From assembly GCA_023416735.1 (NCBI GenBank), contig JAEZGX010000009.1, forward strand, positions 62,001 through 126,000: DNA of 64,000 bases. The letters are read 5' to 3'. The first letter of the stretch is position 1. Each line of letters begins with the position of its first letter. The notes beneath the pieces were generated by a model. The model was not told the origin of the DNA, searched no databases, and saw nothing but the letters and a program-made list of their open reading frames with translations. This DNA is from Verrucomicrobiota bacterium. GTDB lineage: Bacteria; Verrucomicrobiota; Verrucomicrobiia; Opitutales; Opitutaceae. Shown piece after piece: positions 43,465-51,790 of the stretch. The translations under genes and the position numbers were made by a program.

Positions 43465-44538
43465 CTACGTGCGCCAAACCGGTCCGGTCGATTCGCCGAT
43501 CACCAATTCCGGCGCCACTGTCTCGGCCGCCGCCCGCCCCCGTTGTTCCGCGGGCAGCTCCAACTGCTCGAGCAGGAGCGCGCCCGCCCGTTCCATCAAC
43601 CGCAAGGGGTTCTGTTCGATGGACGTCAAAGTCGGGTGCAGCTTGCGGGCAAGGTCGAGATTGTCGAAGCCGGTCACCGACATCTCCCGCGGCACGTCGA
43701 TGTTCGCGTTCTTCAGCGCCTGAATCGCGCCGAGCGCCATGCGGTCGTCCAACGCAATCAACGCCGTCGGCCGCTTCGGCCATTTCAACACCGCCTCCGC
43801 CATGAGCTCGCCCGCCTCGATCTGGCTCTCCACCTCCGGCATACCCTTGACAGCCGTAAGCGCGCGCGCGGCGTCGAGGCCATGCGCCTCAACCGTTTCC
43901 ACCAGCGCAGACCAGCGCCAGGGATCGTCCTCCCCAATGCCCAGCAACGCGAAACTCCGATGGCCCAGACGCAGCAGGTGCTCCATCAGGAGACGCATCG
44001 CGCGACGCCGATCGACCGACACACACATCGTCGGTTGCGGCTCGTGCGGATCGACGTGCACGCACGGCGTATTGCCCAAAGCCTTTCGCGAACTGGCGGC
44101 ATCGAGCTCGGAATGGATAAGCACGATCCCGTCAACATGGATGCGGCGAAAATCCTCGATCGCACGAACCTCCTGCTGCGCGTCCCGCATCCGCATCTCG
44201 AGCAGGCTCCGCAGCTGATGCCGGCGCAGGAACTCCTGCAGGTGGTAAACCTTTCGATCCATGATCGGATTCCCAAGCCCCATGAAGCACACGCCGATCA
44301 TGCTGGTGCGCCGTCCGCCCAAGCCACGCGCAAGCGGATTGGGTCGAAAACCGACTTCCTCCATCGCCGCCATGATGCGACGGCGAGTCTTCTCGCTCAC
44401 TTCGGGATGCCCGTTGATCGCCCGCGAAACCGTCCAGCTGGACAGCCCAAGATATTTCGCAAAGTCGGGAATCGACATGATCGGCCCTGGCGACTCGCGC
44501 CGGCCCGTTTTCTTCGGAGAAGCTTCACTACGCGGCAT
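43465..44538 (-). CDS. LacI-family transcriptional regulator
   Basis: A 357-residue repressor-type protein. The helix-turn-helix is IPDFAKYLGLSSWTVSRAIN with the hinge region PEVSEKTRRRIMAAMEEVGF, RPNPLARGL following. The C-terminal periplasmic-binding-like sensor has MIGVCFMGLGN, DGIVLIHSELD, ALIALDDRMALGAIQALKN and VTGFDNLDLARKLHPTLTSI. The start is uncertain: ATG at 44538 is chosen, a further ATG at 44478 begins right at the HTH, and a longer frame reaches a TTG at 44727. Position among the lyases and the dehydrogenase, and the operator-like palindromes around it, suggest control of the pectin locus and of itself. Confidence 0.92.
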   Translation of the reverse strand: MPRSEASPKKTGRRESPGPIMSIPDFAKYLGLSSWTVSRAINGHPEVSEKTRRRIMAAMEEVGFRPNPLARGLGGRRTSMIGVCFMGLGNPIMDRKVYHLQEFLRRHQLRSLLEMRMRDAQQEVRAIEDFRRIHVDGIVLIHSELDAASSRKALGNTPCVHVDPHEPQPTMCVSVDRRRAMRLLMEHLLRLGHRSFALLGIGEDDPWRWSALVETVEAHGLDAARALTAVKGMPEVESQIEAGELMAEAVLKWPKRPTALIALDDRMALGAIQALKNANIDVPREMSVTGFDNLDLARKLHPTLTSIEQNPLRLMERAGALLLEQLELPAEQRGRAAAETVAPELVIGESTGPVWRT

Positions 44539-44712
44539 ATGTGTTCGGGGAACGTCCAGCCCACCCTGCCCATGCGCCGGACTTCGCGAGGATTGGGCGC
44601 GCCGCATCGATAGCAAGGAAACTCCTGCCGCGGATACGGCCGCATCGCCGAAACTTTCATCCAACATCCGACTCGCCGAACTCCGCATTGTCCCTCGCCG
44701 TGCGGCGATCTC

Positions 44713-44738
44713 ATTGGAATTATCCAATGCGCGCGTCA
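44713..44738. promoter_or_regulatory. Inverted repeat and half-operator upstream of the LacI gene
   Basis: ATTGGA-ATTA-TCCAAT (44713-44728) is a perfect 6-bp inverted repeat. It overlaps TCCAATGCGCGCGTCA (44723-44738), whose left half is the same as in the operator at 43266. This supports a LacI start further downstream than 44727. Confidence 0.4.
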
Positions 44739-44828
44739 GAAATCTCCCAATACCGACTTACCTAAGTCCCACGAGACACGATTAATTTCACGAGTGAACC
44801 AAGCGTTTTCCACATTCTAGCTGGACGA

Positions 44829-44846
44829 ATCTAATACGCATTAGAT
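44829..44846. promoter_or_regulatory. Putative LacI-family operator in the divergent regulator/dehydrogenase promoter
   Basis: ATCTAATACGCATTAGAT, an 18-bp near-palindrome with a single mismatch. It lies 76 bases upstream of the Gfo/Idh start and in the divergent region of the LacI gene, the usual place for autoregulation. Confidence 0.62.
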
Positions 44847-44921
44847 ATTGGACACTGGCAAGTTCCTCCCGCGACTGCAGCGCTCTCCCGCGTTGCGACC
44901 GCCGGAGAGATCTCTCCACGC

Positions 44922-46313
44922 ATGATCACTCAGAAATGCTCTATCCCGTCCGATCTGGCCTCAGCGGCTAAGCGGCCCACGCGCTTCGCTTACGTCGGCA
45001 CCGGCGGTCGTGTCCGCATGTTTCTCGATCCAGTCCCGCTTCAGTTCGCCGCCGACGCTGAAATCGTCGGCCTGTGCGATTCGAGCCTGACCCGGGCGAA
45101 CTATCATCGCGATCGCCTCCGGACCCAGCTGGGTTATCACAACGTGCCCGTTTACGGCGCCTCGAGCTTCGGCCGCATGCTGGAGGAGACGCGTCCGGAT
45201 ACCGTGGTCGTGTGCACGATCGACAGCGAACACGACCACTATATCGCGCAAGCCCTCCGCGCCGGCTGCAACGTCGTCACGGAAAAACCCATGACCACCA
45301 CCGCCGAGAAGTGCGCCGCCATCTTTCGCGCGGTGGAGGAAACCGGCAAATCCGTTCGCGTCGCCTTCAACTACCGCTGGGGCTTCGGACCGACCAAGGT
45401 TCGCGAGGTCATCGCCTCTGGCCTGATCGGCCGCGTTCGCCACGTGAACATGGAGTATCTCCTCAACACCAGCCATGGCGCCGACTACTTCCGGCGCTGG
45501 CATGCCCAGAAGCGAAACTCCGGCGGCTTGCTCGTGCACAAATCCACGCACCACTTCGACCTCGTCAATTGGTGGATCGATGCGATTCCGGCCCAGGTCG
45601 TCGCCTATGGCGCGCTCCTGTTCTACGGCCGCGAGAACGCCATCGCGCGCGGTGACGAAGCCCTGACGCGCTACAAGCGCTATTATGGCCAGACGGCCGA
45701 CCACGATCCCTTCGCCTACGACTACAACCGTTCCATGCTCCGGGACACCGCGATGGAGCAGGCCATTTACCTCGGCGCGGAAAAAGAAACCGGTTACGTG
45801 CGCGATCAAAACGTCTTTCGCGACGACATCGACATCGAGGACACCATGGCCGTGCTGGTGCGCTATCGCGACGGCACGATCCTCAACTACTCCCTCAACG
45901 CCTACAGTCCTTACGAGGGCTATCGCGTCACCTTCAACGGCGACCGCGGACGAATCGAATACACCGAACGCCACGGCGCGCATCTGATCGGCAGCGAGAC
46001 GATCGGCGAGGAGCACCTTGGCACCGGCGAACCCGAGCTGCGGGTGTTTCCGCATTTTCACACGCCGTATCAGATCGAGGTGCCTCGTCGCGGAGGCGGC
46101 CACGGCGGCAGCGATCCACTGCTGCAGGAACAAATTTTCTCGCACCACCCGCCCGCCGACCCCTTCCAGCGCGCCGCCGGTCACGAGCAGGGAGCCGCCT
46201 CGATCCTCGTCGGTATCGCCGCCAACGATAGCCTCGCGAGCGGCCGGACCATCGAGCTTTCGAGTCTCCTCGATCTCAGGCCGTCCGCGCGCCGCCTCTC
46301 GGAATTGCGATAG
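44922..46313 (+). CDS. Gfo/Idh/MocA-family oxidoreductase
   Basis: A 463-residue NAD(P)-dependent dehydrogenase. The Rossmann loop is RFAYVGTGGRVRMFL, the E-K-P motif is NVVTEKPMTTTAEKC, and the substrate region has RVAFNYRWGFGPTKVREVI and a catalytic GGLLVHKSTHHFDLVNWW. The length is larger than the usual 330-390 residues because of a long C-terminal domain with an insert about 250-300 (RYKRYYGQTADHDPFAYDYN). Substrates are probably hexoses, uronates or inositol-like rings. It lies downstream of the palindrome at 44829, divergent from LacI, and is followed by a hairpin and a secreted protein gene. Confidence 0.9.
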   Translation: MITQKCSIPSDLASAAKRPTRFAYVGTGGRVRMFLDPVPLQFAADAEIVGLCDSSLTRANYHRDRLRTQLGYHNVPVYGASSFGRMLEETRPDTVVVCTIDSEHDHYIAQALRAGCNVVTEKPMTTTAEKCAAIFRAVEETGKSVRVAFNYRWGFGPTKVREVIASGLIGRVRHVNMEYLLNTSHGADYFRRWHAQKRNSGGLLVHKSTHHFDLVNWWIDAIPAQVVAYGALLFYGRENAIARGDEALTRYKRYYGQTADHDPFAYDYNRSMLRDTAMEQAIYLGAEKETGYVRDQNVFRDDIDIEDTMAVLVRYRDGTILNYSLNAYSPYEGYRVTFNGDRGRIEYTERHGAHLIGSETIGEEHLGTGEPELRVFPHFHTPYQIEVPRRGGGHGGSDPLLQEQIFSHHPPADPFQRAAGHEQGAASILVGIAANDSLASGRTIELSSLLDLRPSARRLSELR

Positions 46314-46327
46314 TCCCGCCCGCCCCC

Positions 46328-46358
46328 GCTGTCCGCCGCCCGCTTCCCGGCGGACAGC
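46328..46358 (+). terminator. Hairpin between dehydrogenase and downstream gene, possible attenuator
   Basis: A perfect 11-bp stem GCTGTCCGCCG/CGGCGGACAGC with a 9-base loop, 14 bases after the dehydrogenase stop. The tail TGAAGTTTGCTTT has an imperfect T-run, so termination may be partial. Confidence 0.5.
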
Positions 46359-46374
46359 TGAAGTTTGCTTTCCC

Positions 46375-47307
46375 ATGTCTCCCTTATCCTCCCCTCGCCC
46401 CAGTTTTTTCTCTCTCCACCGCATCACGTTTCTCCTCACCGCCCTGTTGTTTGCCGGAGAGTCCGCCGCAACCGAAGCCCCCACGGGGCAACTGATCCTC
46501 GAGGAGCAACCCGGTGTATTCACAATTCAATACACCGGGCATTCCGGTTACCTCGGCATCCCGTCGTGGAAAGCGGTGATCCGGCAGGACGACGCCGGCA
46601 ACATCGCCGCGCTTCACGTGCCGGCGGATCATCCCGTCCCGCTTTCGTCCCGCACCGGTCAGTGGCCGATCAGCATCGTCATGTCGAAAAACACCGACGG
46701 CGTGGAGGGCACGATGACCAAGGGCCGCGAGAACTTCGCCCGCTTTCCCGTCGAAACCTTCCAGCTTGTCGAGCGCTCGCCCGAGAAAATCGTCATCGCG
46801 GTCGGCGGCCCGTCCAAGAATCGCCACTACGAACATCACCGCACCTACACCTTTACGCCGGCCGGCATCCAAATCGAAGGCACCCTCCTTCCGCTCATCG
46901 ATCTCTCCTCGGTCGCCTTCGATCCTCACTTCAATCGCACGCAAATCGCCGACTCGCATCTCGCGTTGCTGCCCGTGCGCACTCAGGGTCGCGGTGGCTG
47001 GATTTATATGCCCTCGAGCGGACGCGACGGCGCCACTCCCCTGCCCGACGGCGTCGACTTCCCCCTCGAAGCACAACTGCGCCTGCGACGCGATCAGCCG
47101 ATCTTTCTGAAAATTTTCTACGACAAAAATTTCGAGTCAGCCGCCGGCAAGCGCGTGCTGATCCACAACAACAAGGACGGCTGGGAAGCCAAAGCCGACA
47201 AGGTCATCTTCGAAAAACTCGTCGGCATCGCCGGCTATCCCGTGCCCAAGGGCGCCCGACAGACATTCAAGGTCCGCTTCGAATTCGAAACCCAGCCTTG
47301 GGAATGA
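46375..47307 (+). CDS. Secreted protein of unknown function in the pectin locus
   Basis: A 310-residue exported protein I cannot assign to a named family. A signal peptide (ITFLLTALLFAGESAA) is followed by an all-beta sequence rich in aromatic and charged residues: LEEQPGVFTIQYTGHSGYLG, YEHHRTYTFTPAGIQIEGTL and GRGGWIYMPSSGRDGA. The layout suggests a galactose-mutarotase- or lyase-like beta-sandwich, but no catalytic motif can be named. The start ATG at 46375 is chosen because the longer open frame would overlap the dehydrogenase. It is followed by the serine hydrolase-propeller fusion after 39 bases and is probably cotranscribed with it. Confidence 0.75.
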   Translation: MSPLSSPRPSFFSLHRITFLLTALLFAGESAATEAPTGQLILEEQPGVFTIQYTGHSGYLGIPSWKAVIRQDDAGNIAALHVPADHPVPLSSRTGQWPISIVMSKNTDGVEGTMTKGRENFARFPVETFQLVERSPEKIVIAVGGPSKNRHYEHHRTYTFTPAGIQIEGTLLPLIDLSSVAFDPHFNRTQIADSHLALLPVRTQGRGGWIYMPSSGRDGATPLPDGVDFPLEAQLRLRRDQPIFLKIFYDKNFESAAGKRVLIHNNKDGWEAKADKVIFEKLVGIAGYPVPKGARQTFKVRFEFETQPWE

Positions 47308-47346
47308 CATCGTTCCAGTGAAAATTTTCGCCCTCGTTCGCCTCCG

Positions 47347-49476
47347 ATGATCTCCCTCTTCTTCGCCCTGTCGCGTTCACCTGCTTTCCGTCGCCTCGCC
47401 GTTGGAATCATCGCCGCGTCGTGCTCCGCCGCCTCGCCAGTCCGCGCGGGAACGTTCCCCGCCGAGTTTCCCACCGCTTCACCCGAGACGCATGGGCTGG
47501 TTTCCGAAAAACTCGACGCGATCTGGTCCGCCCTCGAGCAGCGGCACACGACGATCTTCGTGGTCATGCGCAACGATCGCATCATCTACGAACGCTACGC
47601 CGGCGGCTACACGCGAACGAAGCCGCACTACAGCGCGTCCCTCGCCAAGGCGCTCGTCGGCGGCCTTTCGCTCATGCTGGCCATCGACGATGGGCGGATC
47701 GACCCGGCCGACCACGCGAGCCGCTACATTCCCCAATGGCGCGACGACCCCGCGAAGCGCGAGATCACCCTCGCCCACTTGGCGACGCATACGTCAGGAC
47801 TCGAGGACGCCAACGAAGACGGCGTGCCGCATCGGTTGCTCGCCGGTTGGAAGGGCGACTTCTGGAAACGTCTCCCGGTCCCCAACGACCCATTCACCCT
47901 CTCGCGCGACCGCGCCCCGGTGCTTTTCACACCGGGCACGCAGTATCACTACAGCAACCCCGGCATCGCCATGCTCACCTACTGCATCACGGCGGCGTTG
48001 CGCGACACGCCTCATCCGAACCTGCGTTCGTTGCTCAAGCATCGCGTGATGGATCCGCTGGAGATTCCCGAGAGCGAATGGAGCGTTGGATACGACACCA
48101 CCTATAACGTCGATGGCCTGCCGCTCGTGGGTTCATGGGGCGGCGCCGCGTTCAGCGCCAACGCCACCGCGCGGCTCGGCCGTCTGCTTTTGCACAAGGG
48201 CGATTGGGATGAGACCACCGTTTTTTCGCAGGACATCGTCGCCCGCGCGCGTCGCTCCGCCGGCCTGCCCAGCAACTCCGGCCTCGGCTGGTGGATCAAT
48301 ATCCGCCCCGACTTCACGCGCGTGTTTCCCACCGCGCCCGCCGACTCGTTCTGGGGACTTGGCGCCGGCGGACAGTTTTTTCTCGTGATCCCAAGCCTCA
48401 ACCTCGTCGCCATTCGTTACGGCGAACGCCTGGAGTCCGATCGCGAATTGATCCACTCCGTGCGCGACCAGGTCGTCGCGCCCCTGATGCAAGCGTTCGC
48501 GCCGCAGTCGCATCCGCCGTATCCGCCGAGCCAGGTCTTCCGCCGCATCGAGTGGTCGCCGGGCGACACCATCGTGCGCCAGGCGCCCGGCAGCGATAAC
48601 TGGCCGATAACCTGGGCCGACGACGACGCGCTCTACACCGCTTACGGCGACGGCAACGGCTTCGCGCCGCTCCTGCCGGATAAACTCAGTCTCGGCTTCG
48701 CGAAGATCGACGGCTCGGCCGAAAACTTACGCGCCGAGAACATCCGCACCGCGACCGGCGAACAACTCGGCGACGGACGCCATGGCAAGAAGGCGAGCGG
48801 CATTCTCATGGTCGATGGCGTTCTCTATCTGTGGGTGCGCAACGCCGCCAATTCCCAGCTCGCCTGGTCCGCCGACCACGGGAAAACCTGGACGTGGAGC
48901 GATTGGAAATTCACCGAGAGCTTCGGCGCGCCGTCCTTCCTCAACTTCGGCCGCAACTACGCCGGCGCCCGCGACGACTACGTGTATGTTTACTCGACCG
49001 ACGCCGATATCGCCTATGTGCGCGCCGACCGCCTGGTTCTTGCTCGCGTGCCCAAAAATCGGATACGAGAGCGCGACGCCTACGAGTTCTTCGTCCGGCT
49101 CGACGCCCACGGCGATCCCGTCTGGTCGTCGTCCATTGCCGATCGCGGCGGCGTCTTCACCAATCCCGGCGCCGTTTACCGGACCCAGGTGACGTATCAC
49201 CCGCCGTCAAAACGCTACCTGCTCAACACCATCGGTCGCGGCAACGACACGCGTTTCCACGGCGGCTTCGGGATCTACGACGCGCCAAATCCCTGGGGCC
49301 CGTGGACCACCGCCTTCTTCACCGACAACTGGGACGTCGGTCCCGGCGAAACGAACAGCTTCCCGACCAAGTGGATGAGTGCGGACGGCCGCACCGCGTG
49401 GCTCGTTTTCTCCGGCGACGACCACTTCTCCGCGCGCAAGGCGACGTTCCACTACGCCGGAGACTCCGCTCCCTGA
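47347..49476 (+). CDS. Exported serine hydrolase (beta-lactamase class C-like) fused to a DUF4185-like propeller
   Basis: A 709-residue fusion. After a signal peptide (residues 1-34), residues about 45-385 form a class C beta-lactamase/esterase domain with S-x-x-K in YSASLAKALVGG, Y-S-N in YHYSNPGIAML and the final GLGAGGQFFLVIPSLNL in place of H/K-T-G. Residues about 395-709 are a second domain homologous to two stand-alone proteins at 57.9 and 61.1 kb: DNWPITWADDDALYTAYGDG, NFGRNYAGARDDYVYVYS and PTKWMSADGRTAWLVFSGDD. This resembles DUF4185, a family that includes endo-D-arabinanases (GH183). The combination suggests a de-esterifying and glycan-cleaving pair in one chain. Confidence 0.85.
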   Translation: MISLFFALSRSPAFRRLAVGIIAASCSAASPVRAGTFPAEFPTASPETHGLVSEKLDAIWSALEQRHTTIFVVMRNDRIIYERYAGGYTRTKPHYSASLAKALVGGLSLMLAIDDGRIDPADHASRYIPQWRDDPAKREITLAHLATHTSGLEDANEDGVPHRLLAGWKGDFWKRLPVPNDPFTLSRDRAPVLFTPGTQYHYSNPGIAMLTYCITAALRDTPHPNLRSLLKHRVMDPLEIPESEWSVGYDTTYNVDGLPLVGSWGGAAFSANATARLGRLLLHKGDWDETTVFSQDIVARARRSAGLPSNSGLGWWINIRPDFTRVFPTAPADSFWGLGAGGQFFLVIPSLNLVAIRYGERLESDRELIHSVRDQVVAPLMQAFAPQSHPPYPPSQVFRRIEWSPGDTIVRQAPGSDNWPITWADDDALYTAYGDGNGFAPLLPDKLSLGFAKIDGSAENLRAENIRTATGEQLGDGRHGKKASGILMVDGVLYLWVRNAANSQLAWSADHGKTWTWSDWKFTESFGAPSFLNFGRNYAGARDDYVYVYSTDADIAYVRADRLVLARVPKNRIRERDAYEFFVRLDAHGDPVWSSSIADRGGVFTNPGAVYRTQVTYHPPSKRYLLNTIGRGNDTRFHGGFGIYDAPNPWGPWTTAFFTDNWDVGPGETNSFPTKWMSADGRTAWLVFSGDDHFSARKATFHYAGDSAP

Positions 49477-49481
49477 GGACG

Positions 49482-49502
49482 ACTCCCGCTCATCGCGGGA
49501 GT
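49482..49502. terminator. Bidirectional terminator between convergent genes
   Basis: An 8-bp perfect stem ACTCCCGC/GCGGGAGT with a 5-base loop between the fusion gene and the LmbE deacetylase gene. The plus-strand tail TTTCCTT is a moderate T-run; the minus-strand tail is weak. Confidence 0.65.
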
Positions 49503-49507
49503 TTCCT

Positions 49508-50359
49508 TCATCCCACCCGCCGAAGCCGCGCCTCGACGTCATCCTGCAGTCGCCGGATGTGATCGCGCGTGTAATCGAGCAGCGAGAGCGTCGGCGTCCG
49601 CAGCAACGGCGTGAGATCCATCGCCCACGTGATGCCGTCGACCCGGTCGGTCGCATGCGAGGTGTGAAACGTCGCGTGCGCGGCGCGACGGCCCAGCGCC
49701 GCCAGATCGTAGCGCTTTCCGCCCGTCACCTGCGAGTCGAAGACCTTGAGCAGTTTCGCCGCGAGCTCCGGATGCCGCCCGGAGTCGAGCGCGACCTTGT
49801 CATCATCCACCAGCCAGTCGAGATCGCGCCACACCTCGCAACCCAGGACCTGCTTCGGCTGGCGTTCCGCCGGGAGCGCGCGCAACGCCGCGAGGCATCG
49901 CGCCAGCACCGCGACGTGCGTGTCATGCTTGTCCGCCGGATTGTGCAGATAAACCACCTCCGGCCGGCACGCGTTGAAGATCGCGGCCAGATCGCCCGCC
50001 ACGCCCGCATTGTCCGGTGACTTCACCGCCGAGCTCGGATGCGCGAGTTGCAGTTGGATCGCATAGCATCCCAGCCGGGCCGCCGCGCGCTGTTCGTTGC
50101 GCCGCACTTGCTGCATCTCCTCGTCGGTCATGTGCGCGTAGACGCCGGTGCGCGGTGAGCCCCCGCCATTCGTCACGACCACGCCTCCGAACGCCCGTCC
50201 CGGGACGTCGAGACAGTCCGATATCCCGGCATGCGCCATGATTTCGATGTCGTCTTGATGCGCAGCCACACACAGGTGAGTCACGCGCGCCAGCGCGCCT
50301 TCCGGCGAAATATCGGCGGCGGACACGTAAATATCGGCTTGGGGCTGGGACAATTTCAT
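49508..50359 (-). CDS. PIG-L/LmbE-family N-acetylglucosamine deacetylase-like protein
   Basis: A 283-residue zinc hydrolase of the LmbE family, which removes N-acetyl groups from GlcNAc-type substrates. The zinc/base motif is CVAAHQDDIEIMA (H-x-D-D), and the second ligand region is LHNPADKHDTHVAV. It is the last gene in the amino-sugar operon and its start overlaps the ROK-like kinase stop by four bases. It carries the canonical residues that the LmbE half of the NagB fusion in the same operon lacks, so it may supply the deacetylase function. The exact substrate is not known. Confidence 0.88.
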   Translation of the reverse strand: MKLSQPQADIYVSAADISPEGALARVTHLCVAAHQDDIEIMAHAGISDCLDVPGRAFGGVVVTNGGGSPRTGVYAHMTDEEMQQVRRNEQRAAARLGCYAIQLQLAHPSSAVKSPDNAGVAGDLAAIFNACRPEVVYLHNPADKHDTHVAVLARCLAALRALPAERQPKQVLGCEVWRDLDWLVDDDKVALDSGRHPELAAKLLKVFDSQVTGGKRYDLAALGRRAAHATFHTSHATDRVDGITWAMDLTPLLRTPTLSLLDYTRDHIRRLQDDVEARLRRVG

Positions 50360-51780
50360 GAAGAGGCCTTTTCACGCAGCGCCGGTAGGCTCGCGGCGGC
50401 GATCGCCTGACCATGACGCCTGTCGTGCTCGCTCGGCGTGTGCAGCCGGATCTTTTCTGCCAGCGAAGGAAACTCCGCGCGCAGGACCGCGTGCGCTTCG
50501 TCGAGGATCACATCGCCGCCCGCTCCGCTCGTCACACGTCCGAGCATGAGCACATGACGCAGTTCGTAGAACTCCGCGTAGTGCCCAATCGAATACCCGA
50601 ACGCCGCGCCGATCGTCTGGTAGATCGCTCGCGCCCGCGGATCGCCCGCGGCCATCGCGGCCTGCACCGCCACGAGCTGTTCCGGCAGCGGCTGATCGGC
50701 CGGGAAACCGAATCCCGCCACACGCGCCAGCCGCCCGACACCTTGCTGCGAAAAATACTGCACCCCGCAGCCTCGATCGCCCGACCATTCATCCCGCGGC
50801 GCGTTCGGATGATAATCGACCGGAGCGAACGCCAGCTCGTTGAGCCACGGCGTGATTCCGCCATCCGGAGTCACGTAGCCGCCAGCCTGACTCGTGCCGA
50901 GCGAAACGCCGAGCACGGCTCCGTCGCCGAGGCTCATCGAGCCCGCGAGCGCCGTGACTTCGCCGTCGTTCGCCACTTCGAACGGCACCTCGCCCCATCG
51001 CTCCTGCAACGTGAAAAACATCCGGCGGATGTCGCGCTCGAAGCGCTCCGGCGCCACCCCGCGGAAAAGCGAGGCGACCCGCACTTCGTTGTTCACATAG
51101 ACGCCCGCCGCGCTGCCGCCGATGGCATCGACGCGCGGCAGGTGCGCGGCCATCCGCTGCAACGAGTCATGCACGCCTTCGATGTGATACGCCGGATCTT
51201 TTTCGAAATACGGGCTCCACGGAATTTCCTCCGAAAACACCACGCGCCCATCGATCACGGCGGCCGCCTTGCGGTCGCTGCCACCCAGATCGAATCCGAT
51301 CCGGCAGCCTTCGAGATGACGCCCAAGCGGCAGTATCGTCAGCCGCTCCTCGGGCAATTCGTCGAATTCAGCGGCCTCGATCGAGAACGTCCGGCCGTAA
51401 ACTTTTTCTCCCATGAACGCGTGATCGAACGCTCGCGCTCCGTTGACAGCATAGATTGCCGCTAACTCGCCGGCGATTTCAGGTGCACCCGCCACCATCA
51501 CACGACAACCGCCTTTCTGCCACAGGAGGAATTTCAACAGCCGTTCGATGTAGGTGAAATTCAAATACGCCGCCGGATGCTCCCGCGCCAGCACGCGGGT
51601 TTCGTGCCTCGCGGCCGAACCGTCGGCTCGCACCAACGCCAGCGCGAGCGGCCGGGCGCCGCGATCTCCCGCCACGAGTTCCCGATACGCGCGGGTCCAC
51701 AACGCCGCCGGCAGGAAATGCTCCTCCAGCCGCGGCCGGCGCTTGGGCTCGATCTTTAGCACCTCAGAGAAAGCAGTCAT
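50356..51780 (-). CDS. ROK-like sugar kinase with N-terminal extension
   Basis: A 474-residue protein. The ATPase-fold signature CRIGFDLGGSDRKAAAVIDG begins near residue 155, followed by GGSAAGVYVNNEVRVASLFR, the catalytic-loop-like FEVANDGEVTALAGSMSLGD and the phosphate-2 loop GVSLGTSQAGGYV. The standard CxCGxxGC zinc motif of ROK kinases is not present; the position has GDRGCGVQYFSQQG. The first 150 residues are an added alpha/beta region (LARE-HPAAYLNFTYIERLL) also without named domain. A GlcNAc/glucosamine kinase role that feeds NagB is the natural guess, but is inference. ATG at 51780 starts 10 bases after the NagB fusion stop. Confidence 0.8.
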   Translation of the reverse strand: MTAFSEVLKIEPKRRPRLEEHFLPAALWTRAYRELVAGDRGARPLALALVRADGSAARHETRVLAREHPAAYLNFTYIERLLKFLLWQKGGCRVMVAGAPEIAGELAAIYAVNGARAFDHAFMGEKVYGRTFSIEAAEFDELPEERLTILPLGRHLEGCRIGFDLGGSDRKAAAVIDGRVVFSEEIPWSPYFEKDPAYHIEGVHDSLQRMAAHLPRVDAIGGSAAGVYVNNEVRVASLFRGVAPERFERDIRRMFFTLQERWGEVPFEVANDGEVTALAGSMSLGDGAVLGVSLGTSQAGGYVTPDGGITPWLNELAFAPVDYHPNAPRDEWSGDRGCGVQYFSQQGVGRLARVAGFGFPADQPLPEQLVAVQAAMAAGDPRARAIYQTIGAAFGYSIGHYAEFYELRHVLMLGRVTSGAGGDVILDEAHAVLRAEFPSLAEKIRLHTPSEHDRRHGQAIAAASLPALREKASS

Positions 51781-51790
51781 GACGGGTTCC

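Noticed and set aside
44539..44727. N-terminal extension of the LacI regulator to a TTG at 44727
   Set aside because: The extra 63 residues are not typical for the family, the start lies within an inverted repeat, and the HTH begins far downstream.
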